A stretch of DNA of 64,000 nt from Larix kaempferi. Lineage: Eukaryota > Streptophyta > Pinopsida > Pinales > Pinaceae. Each line of letters begins with the position of its first letter. Within the stretch, counting starts at the first letter, position 1. Below the pieces are notes generated by a model. That model was not told where the DNA came from. It was given only the letters and a program-made list of their open reading frames with translations, and did not search any database. The DNA is taken from NCBI GenBank assembly GCA_027924585.1, contig BSBM01000190.1:3668501-3732500 (forward strand), given 5' to 3'. A program made the translations under genes and the position numbers. This document shows positions 43,641 through 56,162 of this stretch, in pieces.

Positions 43641-46027
43641 TTAAAGAAAAGGTCCCAAACTATTTATAATACACCTTTCCAAGAGATGCATGTATATGAT
43701 ATATACACTTATTGACGTGAGAGGAACCAAGTCTCTCTTAGAAATCGTAAAAACATAATGGTGTATGCTTCCATATATACTTTTTATTTTCAACAATGAT
43801 GCATGAATTAAAAACAACTATCATGTCTAATATTTAATAATATAATAATAATAATAATAATAAAACAATAATATCACATTTATATTTACATGGTAGTATC
43901 ATCTTTAAACAAATAGCTATATTTTGTATCAAAAGAGGTTGTGGTCAAATTAGACATCATATAAATATTTTTTTTTATAAAATTAAGTATTGCTTGTAGG
44001 TCTTGCATCCCTCATTAAAATCCACGGAGAGGAATTTCCAATGCTTTCTCTAACGTGTACACTTTATTGTGATTTATTACATATATGGGTGATCTTTACA
44101 AATTGATTGCCTAACGAAAATTATTATTTTTCACTATATTGAACCAAAATATCTCGCTTAATTAAAAGTGAGTCCAAACATCTCTAATATCGCAAATAAA
44201 CATAAATATTAGTCTCTTCCTCATTTCCTTGTCTTTCCCAACCCTTTGTAGAGGTAAACTTGGAACAGACTTCAAACCTTGATTGATTCAACATAGAATA
44301 GGTCACATCGGATCTGATGGATACAAGTGATCATGCATGAAGTTGGAGATTGAGATTTTTGTGGCAAGGGAAACCCTAGCCACATAATTGATATGTCTTT
44401 ATCCCTTCCTTTGAAATTATATTGAATCAAAAAATTTTAATTACCTCGCAGCATCACCGCCTATACCACCTATAGGGGAAAACCATTTGAATCAATATCC
44501 TCATATATAATTAATATTTAAAAACAATTTGTTACATATACTTGGCCATTTTATTCCTTTTCATTTACATTAGGTCTTATTTGTTTTTAGGTTGTAGGTC
44601 ATCGCATCACATCCTCATCATGCATCATCTTAATATAGAGATCTCTATGTCTCTAAACCTCTTTCATATTTATTTTCTCCTTTATATCTAATTTTTTTAA
44701 TTATTTATTTCTAAGGGTTGGCTTTGAGGTCACGAGGAACATGTGAGATCTATCCCCTCATTGTAAGGGAGGTTGTTATTGCCTAAATATTTCACAACTA
44801 TGAAATTTTCATTTTTTGTTACTGAAAGGTATCATCATTATACATTAAATAGATCATAAAGTTTCATTTTACTAATAATCAACATGTGGAATAGAGGAAC
44901 TAATGTGAAATTGAATTTTACTTAGATCGCACAATTGCAAAAAATGGAACCCAATCAAAATGGGACAAAATAACCCTCAACACTTACCTGATTCTAAGAA
45001 AAACTTGGACTCATAATTTCTATTGTGCATTAACGATCCCCAACTATATTTGGCTTCCAAAGAGGTCAACTTGAACTCACTATACTATGTACGTGGGATT
45101 TAATGGTCCACATTCTTGTACTTGGAGGTCACTTCATTAGAGAATCTTTCGCATTTGGAGCTACTTCATTGAAGACCTCCATTTTGGCTATTAAAGAAAA
45201 CCATGGGCATTCATTTCTTAAGGAAAAAATGGAGAAAGGTTATGTTGCAGGAAGTGGATTGAAATACCTCTATCTCATTGTTTATTTTTTCCATTCATTG
45301 TCTTTCATGCCTAGTTGGTTTCTTGCCATAAGAAGAAAGCATTTTTCTTCATCATTCCCAAATTTTTTGAGATCATTTAGAGAGTTAAAGTACCCTTCGC
45401 AAAGGGAGCATTTCCTGTCATCTCTTAGTTTCATTTTTCAAGGTGATACTATTGTATACATGCCTTTTCATTGGACATTTACAATTAAGTTTAAGCTTGC
45501 CATTACATCCTTGATTTCATGTCATTTTCTAAGTAGTTTAATTTTTATAAGTATATCCTATGGTTTATTTTCTTCTTTTTTTTTCTTCAACACACCAATA
45601 CTTGTATACTAACCATCTCATGATCTATTGTCTTGTTTGCAACTTACAAGAAAAGACAAATTGGTTCACCATTGATCCAATTTCCCCACAACATAATTGG
45701 TGAGTTCACTTTGTGATTTTACTCATTTAGTCTCCATTAGTTGTTTACTTGTTTTTTGATAACATGAGGTTTTTACCATACCAATACCTTCCCTATCATA
45801 CCCATTCCCATTGAGTTTTATAGGTTTAAATTTATAATCCATCCAATTTTTAGATTGCACGGATCCCAATTTTATCCCGAGTGTTGAGCCATAGTTTTGA
45901 CATAGTTTACAATGCTAGAAAAACCTTTGTTTCCCATTTTACCTATTAATATTCACCCCCTTTACAACCTATGTTACTACATTTACTCATTTTGAGAGGT
46001 TTATACTCCAAATATCTTCATCAAGTA
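43641..46027. other. AT-rich spacer without confident gene
   Basis: Contains an (ATA)n microsatellite at about 43840-43865 and one 169-codon plus ORF (45103-45612) rich in Phe, Ser and Leu with no motif; I do not call it a gene. Nothing else stands out. Confidence 0.45.
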
Positions 46028-46407
46028 TGTGAGTAACTTCCATCAATTAAATGATAAAACTGCACGATATATAAAAAATAACAAAACATAGAAGGGATTT
46101 ATTGATCGCATGCCAGTTAGAGGGGGAAACCTCCTTTGAGCAAGCTCAATACAAATAAATCGTGGATTCCTTCACTGGCCTCAACACGTACTTATATACT
46201 AAGTCTAAGATAAACAACTATTACTCCCCATGAATGTGGGATAATACAATATACTCACGGGATGACTTACAAAGCATACGCATCCAACAAAAATATACTA
46301 ACCTTGTGGGGTAATACGATATACTCACGAGACGACTTACAAAGCATATGCGCCCAACAACAATATACCAACAAATTCAAGAGAAGGGTTGACACGGGTT
46401 CCTAACA
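46028..46407 (-). repeat. 3' LTR of gypsy E
   Basis: On the minus strand it starts TGTTAGGAACCCGTGTC next to the purine tract. It contains a TATA-like TATATAAG (about 46193-46200) and AATAAA. A tandem duplication of about 70 bp (46242-46311 and 46312-46380) carries ATACTCACGGGATGACTTAC-like text twice. The distal end is uncertain: I place it at TCACA (46028), but there is no second LTR to compare. Confidence 0.65.
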
Positions 46408-46420
46408 TCCCCTCCCTCTT
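46408..46420 (-). promoter_or_regulatory. Polypurine tract of gypsy E
   Basis: AAGAGGGAGGGGA on the minus strand, directly before TGTTAGGAACC. Confidence 0.85.
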
Positions 46421-46429
46421 AGAAAAAGC

Positions 46430-46860
46430 TTTGTCCTCAAAGCTTTAGGTGTGGAAATTGTTGTTGAATCTGAAGGAGTGATTCCCATGTAGCATCCTCT
46501 AGTTGCATTCTGTGCCACTAAATTAATACCTCTATGATGGATCAAGAGAGAAGCTAATGAGTGTGCATGTTGAGGATGGCCTCCGACTCCAATATGATGG
46601 ATCTTTCATTATCTAGTTCTGGTAAAACAGTTTGTGCTCTGATGTTGGTGCTAATAACTTTCTTTAGATAAGAGACATGATAGACCGGATGAATGTGAGA
46701 AGAAGGAGGAAGTTCCAATTTATAAGCAACGGACCCAATATTTTGAAGAATCTTATATGTCCAATAGAAAATTGGAGGGAGCTTATGACAACCTTTGATT
46801 TTCAGGGAGGATTGCTTGTAAGGTTGTAGATGAAGAAAAACCATATCATCTTCTTGAAAG
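46430..46860 (-). pseudogene. Gypsy E integrase C-terminus and chromodomain
   Basis: Open at 46844-46554: FLHLQPYKQSSLKIKGCHKL, FYWTYKILQNIGSVAYKLEL and PPSSHIHPVYHVSYLKK, the usual GPY/F region of plant gypsy integrases. After the stop the text continues in broken frames with EVLI, WHRMQLEDATWESL, a chromodomain core, to about 46440. The chromodomain would direct insertion to heterochromatin by binding methylated histone. The rest of integrase lies at 53531-54500, beyond copia F. Confidence 0.88.
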
Positions 46861-47468
46861 TGTTAAGATTTAATATGCTAAGACAAAAAATAGAAGCATT
46901 GCATTCCATTTCACAATAATAGCATATACAGGATCACTAAAGAAACAACAAGCACAGCATAAACACAAGAGACACAAATTTATCTTGGGAAACCCTCATG
47001 GGGTAGAAAACCCAGTAAAGCTTCCTCAATATAGATGACCAACAATATACAAAGATGTAACCCTGAGCATAAGCTCCTCCTTCTCCATAGCAGACCTCTC
47101 CTCCACAAGTGCGCCACTCTCAAGTGAGTGAGTGAGTGTGTAAAATGAGGAATACACCTCCTCTATTTATACACTACTCTGACTTGTCTTATACACAAAA
47201 CATGTAGGCTCGTATTTAACCAATGGGTTAAATACCCCACTACAACTGACTGGGCCGACCCCTCTAGGGTGGTCTAATAACCCTTTGACCCACATAACAC
47301 ATACAGGGCCGACCCCCACTAGGGAAGTCTAATAACCCAAGTTACCACATTTCAACGGAGGAATAAACATCTCCGGATATACAATAAGATCTTCACGGAG
47401 GAATGAAACATCTCCGGAATAATAAAGTACAAATATAATATTCTTTGAAGTTACAATATCTCAACACT
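46861..47468 (-). repeat. 3' LTR of copia F
   Basis: 608 bp. On the plus strand it begins TGTTAAGATTTAATATGC and ends TATCTCAACA. It is bounded by GAAAG on the left and the purine tract on the right (AAGGGGGAG on the minus strand, 47469-47477). Confidence 0.93.
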
Positions 47469-47779
47469 CCCCCTTAATGAGAAGGATATTATAACAGCAT
47501 CTGCATGAGCAAGGAGTCATCAACATCATACATGATACATCTATAAATCATTGGAAGCTTTCTCAACATCATCAGTAACTCAGCCAGTTACTGGAAGATC
47601 TTCAATACTGGAACATCAACATCTTCAGTACTGAGTCTTTATCTTATGCATCATTCAAACAGCTACAGCAACATCAATACCTGAATCCTCATGATTGTCA
47701 ACATCGTCATCACACGATCATCAGCATCGTCATCACATGATCAACACCGCCGTCTAGATAAACACGATCAGCATTGTCA

Positions 47780-47994
47780 CATCATCTCGATCTACAGAAT
47801 CTGGTTCATCATGATCTACAACATCTGGATCATCATGATCTACAGCATCTGGATCATCTCGATCTATAGCATCTGGATCATCATGATCTACAGCATCTGG
47901 ATCATCTCGATCTACAGCATCTGGATCATCTCGATCTACAGCATCTGGATCATTTCAATCTACAGCATCTGGATCATCTCGATCTACAGCATCC
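47780..47994. repeat. 24-bp tandem repeat, about 9 units (copia F)
   Basis: The unit is ATCTGGATCATCTCGATCTACAGC with small variants (CATGATC for CTCGATC); nine units in about 216 bp. It lies between the RNase H end and the purine tract of copia F. It is not a CRISPR: there are no unique spacers. Confidence 0.85.
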
Positions 47995-48089
47995 TACAAC
48001 ACACACGATCATATTACAGGATGATCAATCCCGCTCTCTTTAGGACATAGGTCCATGGATGATACAATCCAGATCAAGTTACAGGATGA

Positions 48090-48720
48090 TCAATCCTTAT
48101 CCTTTTAAGACAAGTCTCATGTCTAGGGACGATGCAATCCCATCACGTACATTTTGAACCGAGGTCTAGGGACAATGCAGTCCTATCTTCAATTCTCGGA
48201 GACATCAATCTACGGATCAATTCTAGGACTTAAGTCCGGGGAAGATACAATCCCCTACCTGTTCATTCAAGACTTCATTTTTGGAGACATCATGTCTACG
48301 GCTGTCTTTTAGAACATGTGTTCAAGGATGATACAATCCCTCTTCTTTCTCGGAGACATCTGTCTACGGCTTAGTTTAGGACTAAATTCTAGGGATGATC
48401 CAATCCCCAAATGTCCACCAAGGACTTCATTCTCGGAGACATCATGTCTACAGCTCTCTTGAGGATGATGCAATCCTATCATGTCCACCAAGGACTTCAT
48501 TCTCAAAGACATACATCTATGGCTCTCTTGAGGATGATGCAATCCTATCATGTCCATCAAGGACTTCATTCTCGAAGACATACGTCTACGACTCTCTTTA
48601 GAACATGTGTTCAAGGATGATGCAATCCCTCTTCTTTCTCGGAGACACCTGTCTACGGTTTCTTTTAGAATATATGTTCAACGATGATGCAATCCCCTTT
48701 TCACCTTAGACCCTGTCTAA
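48090..48720. repeat. Degenerate 69-70-bp tandem repeats (copia F)
   Basis: AGGACTTCATTCTC occurs at 48421, 48491 and 48560, each followed by GGAGACAT or a variant, GTCTAC and GATGATGCAATCC. Weaker copies extend from about 48090 to 48720, built around AGGGATGATNCAATCC and CGGAGACATCTGTCTACGG. They are probably expanded in the 3' region of the element. Confidence 0.75.
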
Positions 48721-48829
48721 GGACCATCCACCAACCTCTCTGTCGGCATCACCAATATAGGTATCCACATCATTGACCTCATTATCGATGCGGGAAATCT
48801 CATCATAAGTGATCACATCACTCCCCCTT

Positions 48830-50250
48830 TCGAGGAGGGTCCTTCTTAACTATATTAAGTTTGTCTTGGAAAACTTTACTTGAGGTAGAGGTTTGGTTAG
48901 TACATCGGATCGGTAGAGTTTTGGTTAGTGCATTGGTAACTTGTTATGAATTCGAACATTAACCATATCTTGTATATAGAAATGTTAGATCTCTATGTGC
49001 TTTGACTTATCATGGAACACTGGATTCTCTGCCATTTTGGTACAACTCTGTTTGTCACATAGGATCACAATTGGGTCTATATCTAAGTCAAACAATTATG
49101 AAACCATACCACTTCACAACTAGCAGAGCAAGCAGCCAGATATTCTGCTTGTGCTAAGAGCCACACTAGATTGTTTCCTGCTAAACCATGAGATCATGGC
49201 TGATCCCAGACAATAACATCCTCTCAATGTGCTATTCCTGTCTGATACACTTGTGTATCCATCTAAAGCCATGATCTCCAAGATAACATAGATCAAAGTC
49301 TATTGTATCCTTTAGGTACTGCATCACATGATTTGCAACTTATCAGGTGAACACATCTAGTTTCCAGTAGATACTGACTCAAGGCGTTCACAGCAAAGCA
49401 TATATCTGACCTAGTATTCTTTAGATACATCAATGACCCAATAATTTGTCTGTACAGAGTTATATTCACTAACTCTGAAGAGTCACCCACTAACAACTTC
49501 AAGTTGGAATCCATGAGAGTGTCCATTCCAACACATCAAGTCCTTTTAATATTTATTGGAATATTTTCCCTGGTTGAGAAAGATTCCTTCTAAGCCTTGC
49601 CATACTTCCAGACCTAGGAAGTAATGCATCAATTTGAGATCTTTCATCTTTCATTTCTGTAGCCATCTTCTTCTTTCTTTTCATGATCTGTTTCTCATTC
49701 CTTGTCAGAAAGAGATCATCGTCATACAATAATGGTATGATAAGTTCATCATCCACAACCTTAAGGTAAAGGTTAGGTTCAGTTTTACTTCTGGTAAATC
49801 CCAAGCTTTGTCAAGAGGCTGTCAATTGTTCATCTTTCACACTCTGCATTCTGTGATCTTCTGCATATCTATCTGTGCCATCTCTCGTCAGATGGGTCTA
49901 CTGATATGAGCCTCAAAATCATTCGAACTCTGTGGTGAGTTCCTTCTTGCATCCATGTCATATGTGTATAGAAGCCATATTCAACCTTGTAGCAAAAGTT
50001 GAGATCCACATCACCCATGGTGATCATTAAGCTCATCAATTGATTATCGATCCTGGGAACCTATACAGAACCTGATTCACACTTCTTCTTTAATTACACC
50101 ATTAAGAGAATGGTCTTATCTAGCCACTTGGAGCAAACATCTCATCATGATTCTCTTCCTCTTTCTAAGAGAATCTTCTAGCCACAAGCCTTCTATAGTG
50201 TGTTTGATTTGTAAATCTTTTGTTGAACATCCATCGCTTGTTTAGTGTTC
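48830..50250 (-). pseudogene. Copia F RT and RNase H, heavily degraded
   Basis: From about 50230 the minus strand reads RRLVARRFS and HDEMFAPSG, the first RT block. Then MGFTRSKTEPNLYLKVVDDE and LLYDDDLFLTRNEK (49804-49700; YDDD for YVDD), then LYRQIIGSLMYLKNTRSDIC and FAVNALSQYLLETR (49450-49350). RNase H survives as VFHDKSKHIEI (about 49010) and a tail near 48840. There are many stops and shifts, and no integrase upstream. The domain identities are sure; function is lost. Confidence 0.83.
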
Positions 50251-52912
50251 ATCATTCATCATGATCTTTCCTACAATTCAAAATTAAGTACATAATTAGT
50301 AATACTTCATAATCATCAAATCATATTGACATGATAACCTATTATGCATACAGATATCATTTACATAGTTATGCAACTATTTTGACCAATACTTTGGCAC
50401 AACACTTTCCCATATCCTGTATGCATACAGTGGCTATCTAAATGCCTTCCATCTCTACCAGAACATACTATCGAGAGTGTGCACAACTCTCAGCATGTCA
50501 ACAAAGAGGTTTCATTCTAGACAAGCAACAATGGAATGTTTGTCCAACTTACCAATCATATGCATATTAGTAGTATACTGTTCAATGCTATATGAATGTT
50601 TACACTCAGTATGATATATTCTAGGAATACAAATATGCATACAAGCAATATCATTTATTATTTCAAATAACAACTCAAATACTTATCTTTTATGTTTGTG
50701 TGGTTGCCTCCCGCTTGATCTTCTATATGTCTTTTGAACTTCTATTCATTCTGTACCACTGTGCATGCTCAAGTGTGCACTAATGTCATCCTCGTGATCT
50801 CATACACAAACATACATTCATTAGTATATTCTCAAAACATTCTAATTCTAAATAATCCTGAATATGTATAGTCATGATCATTAGTATTCAGGGTTTCAAG
50901 GAAGTCTTCTTTTACTCATGCATATTCTTGTTTGATCATAGTACTCTTCTGGTTAATTAAATCATCAAGACAAGAGACATAATATGCATAAACCCTTGAT
51001 TACTAACTTTATGAATAAGCATAACCAATCATACCAAGTATACTTATATAAGGGATCCTAACACAAGGTAAGATTCTAACTTGACATAAGAAAACATACC
51101 TGGATTAGTATACCTGCTTATTTATGTACAACATACCTAAACAATCTCTTCAATAATTTGGAGATCATGAGCTAGAACCTGCATGTCTCATAGGTTAAGC
51201 ATAATATAACAAAGTCATACATACCTCGTAAGTAGAACAAAGATTATGGATGAGTCTTTGTCTTCATGTTGTCATGGTCATGGAACTTGATTTGTCTTTT
51301 ATGATGTACCTGTATCTTGTTAGCAGACAACATCAACCTCACACAACATCATAATGCATTAGTACAATCATATAGCCCTAATCAATGAATGTCTTTGATC
51401 ATTCACATGCATTCATACTGTTACTAGGGTGATAAGACAATTCTAACATTAATCAAGATTGTACTAATAAATAATATGAAGACAAACACATCATGAACTT
51501 AATCAAGAATCAGATTGCAAGACATACCTGAACCTCCTTAAGTCATACCTGTCGAGACTTCTTGTAGTCTTCTTATGTAAGGCCTTAGCCTCAACTCCCC
51601 CTGAAACTTGATCTAGAGCTTGATTAGGGTTTTCTAGAGAAACCCTAAAAATTCAATCTTTGACTTTCACACTTCTGAATGGATGGAAGGATGTGTCTTG
51701 CTAGCATACTTCAATTTTGAAATCTCCAAAATTTGACCCCTCAAAATTGCCTTCGAAACTTCTGGACAGGAACCCGAACTAGGATTTGATGAAGCCCACC
51801 CTTCTGTCCAATCAAAAGGTTCGATCCAAGGCTCTAAACTCTTATTTTTCTTAGGAGCTTCCAGCCGTGGTTACAGACTTAAAAAATTCCAACTTTTGCT
51901 GAAGCCCTAATTTTCCATCTTTCCGATCAAAATCCCAAACTGGGGTGTGATCAAGCCCGGTTTTCTACCCAACAAAAAAATTCGATCTTGGTCTCTAAAT
52001 TTTGATTTTCCTGAGTAGCATTCAGCCGTAGATTCTGATTCCAAAAATTCTAACTTTCTCCGAAACCCTAAATTCCGAAAGCCATTAATGAAGGTGCTCC
52101 AAAAATAATTCTGTTTTGAAAGAAATATGTACCTAATTGTTTCTACTGTAACTCTGAACTTTTCACTCCATAGGGTCTGAAAACTTTTTTTGTGGTAGCA
52201 TGACCTGTCATCTTTCCATCCCAATAGGTCTGACCTCAATTGGATTTTCTGAGAGAGAGTTATGCCAAGTGTCGCAACGTGACCGGTTTATGGGATAAAA
52301 CAGGAGATCGAACTTGTATGGCGTGCCACGTGTCACTGGTTCAACTTCGGCCTCTGAAAACGTTTCCTGAGATAGTACCATCTTTGTAATACATATCAAT
52401 TTTTACTAAATTTCATTTGGAGCTTCCTATCCCAAGTTATGCCAAGTGTCGCAACGTGACCTGTTTATGGGATAAAACAGGAGAGCAAACTTGTACGACG
52501 TGCCACGCGTAACTAGTTCAACTTCGGCCGCTGAAAACATTTCTTGCAATAGTACAGTCTGTGTACTACCTGTCACATTTTACGAAATTTCATTTGGAGC
52601 TTCCTAGCCCATGTTATGACCCTTTTTCCTAGGTCACCTGATTTTGATTGAGATCTGGAAGAGGCAGAAACCCTAACTTGTACTGATCATAACTTACAAA
52701 GTACAACGAATCTGAGGGTTCCCTTTGGACAAAAGATACCTGGATATGTTATCTACGACCTGTAAAGGTTTCAAATCCTGAACCTTTTCCAAAAATGTAT
52801 TTATGGCAAAAGTTCCACGATGACTGGTTTTTTCTATATAAAACCCTAACCTTCAAATTGTCGTAAGTAAAGCAAGTGTCGTAAGTGCCATACATTGCCT
52901 TCCTTCAAGTTA
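50251..52912 (-). other. Leader region of copia F with duplications
   Basis: No gag or integrase is recognised. A 177-bp tandem duplication lies at 52259-52435 and 52436-52612 (both start GTTATGCCAAGTGTCGCAAC). A further pair of diverged units of about 170 bp spans 51700-52050, with parallel text around TTCGATC, CTCTAAA and CAGCCGT. These sit near the primer site and could belong to packaging or untranslated sequence. Confidence 0.6.
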
Positions 52913-52924
52913 GCTATGATACCA
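52913..52924 (-). promoter_or_regulatory. Primer-binding site of copia F
   Basis: TGGTATCATAGC on the minus strand directly follows the 5' LTR. One base differs from the usual TGGTATCAGAGC. Confidence 0.88.
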
Positions 52925-53530
52925 TGTTAAGATTTAATATGCTAAAATAGAAAATAGCATCATTTCATTCCATTTCACAATAATAGCATATACAGGATCA
53001 CTGAAGAAACAACAAGCACAGCATAAACACAAGAGACACAAATTTATCCTGGGAAACCCTCATGGGGTAGAAAACCCAGTAAAGCTTCCTCAATATAGAT
53101 GACCAGAAATATACAGAGATGTAACCCTGAGCATAAGCTCCTCCTTCTCCATAGCAGACCTCTCCTCCACAAGTGCTCCACTCTCAAGTGAGTGAGTGTG
53201 TGTGTAAAATGAGGAATACACCTCCTCTATTTATACACTACTTCGACTTGTCTTATACACAAAACATGTAGGCTCGTATTTAACCAATGGGTTAAATACC
53301 CCACTACAACTGACTGGGCCGACCCCTCTAGGGTAGTCTAATAACCCTTTGACCCACATAACACATACAGGGCCGACCCCCACTAGGGAAGTCTAATAAC
53401 CCAAGTTACCATATTCCGACGGAGGAATAAACGTCTCCGGATATACAATAAGATCTTCACGGAGGAATGAAACATCTCTGGAATAATAAAGTACAAATAT
53501 AATATTCTTTGAAGTTACAATATCTCAACA
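52925..53530 (-). repeat. 5' LTR of copia F
   Basis: 606 bp, nearly identical to 46861-47468. It is followed by GAAAG, the right copy of the target duplication, and then by gypsy E integrase. Confidence 0.93.
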
Positions 53531-54500
53531 GAAAGGTGTGCTCAGAACGATGTTGATCGGCTTGTTGTTTCATTTGATTTCTTTCCATGTGAATATCGTC
53601 CTGCAAAATGCGAAGAATCTGATGGCGGGTTCAAAGAACTATCTCAACTTCCTGAACTGGTGAACTATTGGGGGTGTATGGAAGAAGCAGTGGTGGTTCT
53701 TGACCATAGACTGCTTCATATGGGGTCATTTTAGATGCAGTGTGGTAGGAGGTATTAAATGACCATTCAGCGAGAGAGATCCACTTTGCTCACTAATGTT
53801 GTTGTTCAGAGGTGAAGCAATGAAGATAAGTTTCAAACATTTGTTGATAATTTCAGTCTTAACATTTGTTTGTGGGTGATACCATGAAATCATCTTTAGT
53901 TTGGTGCCAGTGTGGCAAAATAGTTTTGTCCAAAAACGACTGGTGAAATTTACATCACGATTCGTGACAATGGAAGACAGGATTCCACGGAGACAGAAGA
54001 TCTAGTATAGGAAAATATGAGTGACTGAGCAGGCAGTATTGGGACGGATGAGGGCACAAAAATGACTATATTTGGAGAGGAGATCAACCACAACCAAAAT
54101 CACTATATTCCCTCTAGATTTAGGGATCCTTTCAATGAAATCCATATAAATATCTTTCCAAATCCGTGTAGGGATGTGAAAGGGTTTGAGCAATCCCATA
54201 AGGAGTGTCATTTCACCCTTGTTGTGCTGGAAGGTATAACATTTAGCCACCATATATTGAATTTTCCTTTTCATTTCCTTCTAAAATAAGTTGCATCATT
54301 CCCACTCATATGTTTTGAGGAACCTAGAGTGACCTACCGATGGAGAAACATGGAGTTCATAGAAGACATCTTGTTGAAGATCTGTTCTCTAGGGAAGTAC
54401 CAAACAACCCTTGTATCTCATAAAAGCACCATACCAAGAGTAATGCGGTATAGAAGAAGGGTTGTTGGCCAACTATTGTATGATTTGAGATAATAAGGAT
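53531..54500 (-). pseudogene. Gypsy E integrase, zinc-binding part and core
   Basis: The minus strand has KCYTFQHNKGEMTLLMGLLK, the HHCC end, then IWKDIYMDFIERIPKSRGN and ILVVVDLLSKYSHFCAL (first Asp) at 54274-54002. Broken text continues to 53531, ending with QADQHRSEHTF, which joins in frame with QDDMVFLHLQ at 46855 once copia F is removed. The second Asp and Glu regions are damaged. Confidence 0.88.
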
Positions 54501-54517
54501 TCATTGACCTAGCCCTG

Positions 54518-55882
54518 CTAAACAGATTGCAACCAATTTGGAATAGGCATAGAGATAGCTGAAATAGAAATTTGGTCATCAAATGTGCGAGAATGAGCAT
54601 CTGCCACAAGATTGTCCTTACCCTTCTTGTAAGCGATCTCATAGTCATAACCCATGAGTTTTCTAATCCATTGTTGTTGTGTTGGGGAGGATACCCATTG
54701 TTCCAGGAAATATTTCAGACTTCGGTGATCACTCTTGATGCATAAATGATTCCCTAATAGGTATGGTTGCCACTTCTGTACTGCATGCAAAATAGACATC
54801 ATTTCTTTGTCATATGTAGAGGCAACTAAATTATTACCAGAAAGGGCTTTGATGGTGAATGCAATGAGAAGTTCATCTTGAAGGAGAACAACACCAAGTC
54901 CATTGTTGCAAGCATCACTCTTAATAGTGAAGGGCTTGGAAAAATTGGGCATAGCTAGAACAGGTGTAGTACACATAGATTTTTTCAGTTTTTCAAATGC
55001 ATACTCCATAGCATTTGTCCATATAAAAGCATCATTTTTCAATAGAGCATTTAATGGAGCTGCAATATTCCCATAATCCTTGACAAAATTGCGGTAGTAT
55101 CCAGTCAATCCAAAAACAACAATGAAGGTTGTTGAGTTTTTGAGGATGCGGCCAAATTTTCATGGCATATATTTTGGCAGGATCGATGTGAACCCCTTTA
55201 TGCTGGAATAATATGCCCGAGATACTTGACTTCCTCCTCTCCAAAAACACATTTAGAGTGCTTGGCATGGAGATGATGATCAGAGAAAATTTGCAGTACA
55301 AGATCCAAATGTTGGAGATGCTCATCCCATGTTTTACTGTAGATGAGGATATCATTAAAGAAGACCAGAATGAAGTTCTTCAAGTAGGGCCAGAATATTC
55401 TATTCATCAATGCCTGGAATGTGGAAGGAGCATTAGTGAGGCCAAAGGGCATGACCAAAAAATCATAGTGGCCATCATGTGCGTGGAAAGCTATTTTAGG
55501 GTTATCATCCTCATGAACCCAAATTTGATGATACCCAGAACAAAGATCCAACTTGGAGAAAAAATGAGCACCATGAAGCTCATCAACAATAGGATTTGGA
55601 AACTTATCCTTGATTGTGAGGTGATTAAGTGCTTGGAAGTCAATGCAAAGGTGCCATGACCCATATTTTTCGGACAAGAAGAACTGGTGAAGAAAAGGAA
55701 CTAGTACTAGGGAGAATAATACATTTCTTGAGTAAGTCCCGAACGAGCATCTCAATCTCTATTTTTTGGTGGAATGGGTAGCGATAGGGCCTGATGTTGG
55801 GAGGAACGATTCTAGGAAGGATCTGAATATGATGGTACTTTGGTCTTGAAGGTGGAAATCCCACTGGTTCAGCAACACACAT
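54518..55882 (-). pseudogene. Gypsy E reverse transcriptase and RNase H
   Basis: RT (55882-55198): EIEMLVRDLLKKCIILPSTS, SWHLCIDFQALNHLTIKDKF, FSKLDLCSGYHQIWVHEDD, HYDFLVMPFGLTNAPSTFQA, and the catalytic block as VFFNDILIYSKTWDE, where YVDD has become FFND, so one catalytic Asp is lost. A frameshift follows near 55200. RNase H (55108-54518): TGYYRNFVKDYGNIAAPLN, FTIKSDACNNGLGVVL (Asp kept), YDKEMMSILHAVQKWQPYL (Glu kept) and IKSDHRSLKYFLEQW (Asp kept), NLVADAHSR. The RNase H is better preserved than the RT. Confidence 0.93.
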
Positions 55883-56162
55883 GCATATCTATCCAAAATT
55901 TGTTGTAGATCCAAAGGAGTAGTGGAAACTATTTATGGATGCATCTGAATGGAATGGAGTTGAGAGATGACACCATGTGAATTATTCTTAAGAATATTTT
56001 CCATGCCATGTGAACTGATGATGCTGAGAGACCATGGTTGTAAGCTTGTCAGTTTCTTTTTTTTCCCATTGACTAAAAACTGCATCGAAAGTTCAGCAAA
56101 ATCCCATAAGATGGGACCAAGCATTCGTAACCGTTGAGCGCCCAAAACCACATCACATCCAC

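Larger units (their letters stand above)
46861..53530 (-). mobile_element. Copia element F, non-autonomous, inserted in gypsy E
   Basis: A 6.7-kb minus-strand copia element with LTRs 46861-47468 and 52925-53530 and an exact GAAAG duplication (46856-46860 and 53531-53535). Only degraded RT and RNase H are seen (48830-50250). Gag, protease and integrase are not recognisable. The rest is tandem-repeat DNA (47780-48720) and a long repeat-bearing leader (50250-52912). LTRs differ at about 20-25 of 606 positions by eye (3-4%), the youngest pair in the window. Confidence 0.92.

Noticed and set aside
45103-45612. 169-codon plus-strand ORF
   Set aside because: Phe/Ser/Leu-rich, no motif, no splice or promoter context, in AT-rich spacer; likely chance or the shadow of a decayed opposite-strand sequence.
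47691-48050. 119-codon ORF with IWIISIYS repeats, or a CRISPR-like array
   Set aside because: It is the translation of a 24-bp tandem repeat without unique spacers, in a plant retrotransposon.
55213-55659. 148-codon plus-strand ORF
   Set aside because: Antisense shadow of gypsy E reverse transcriptase.
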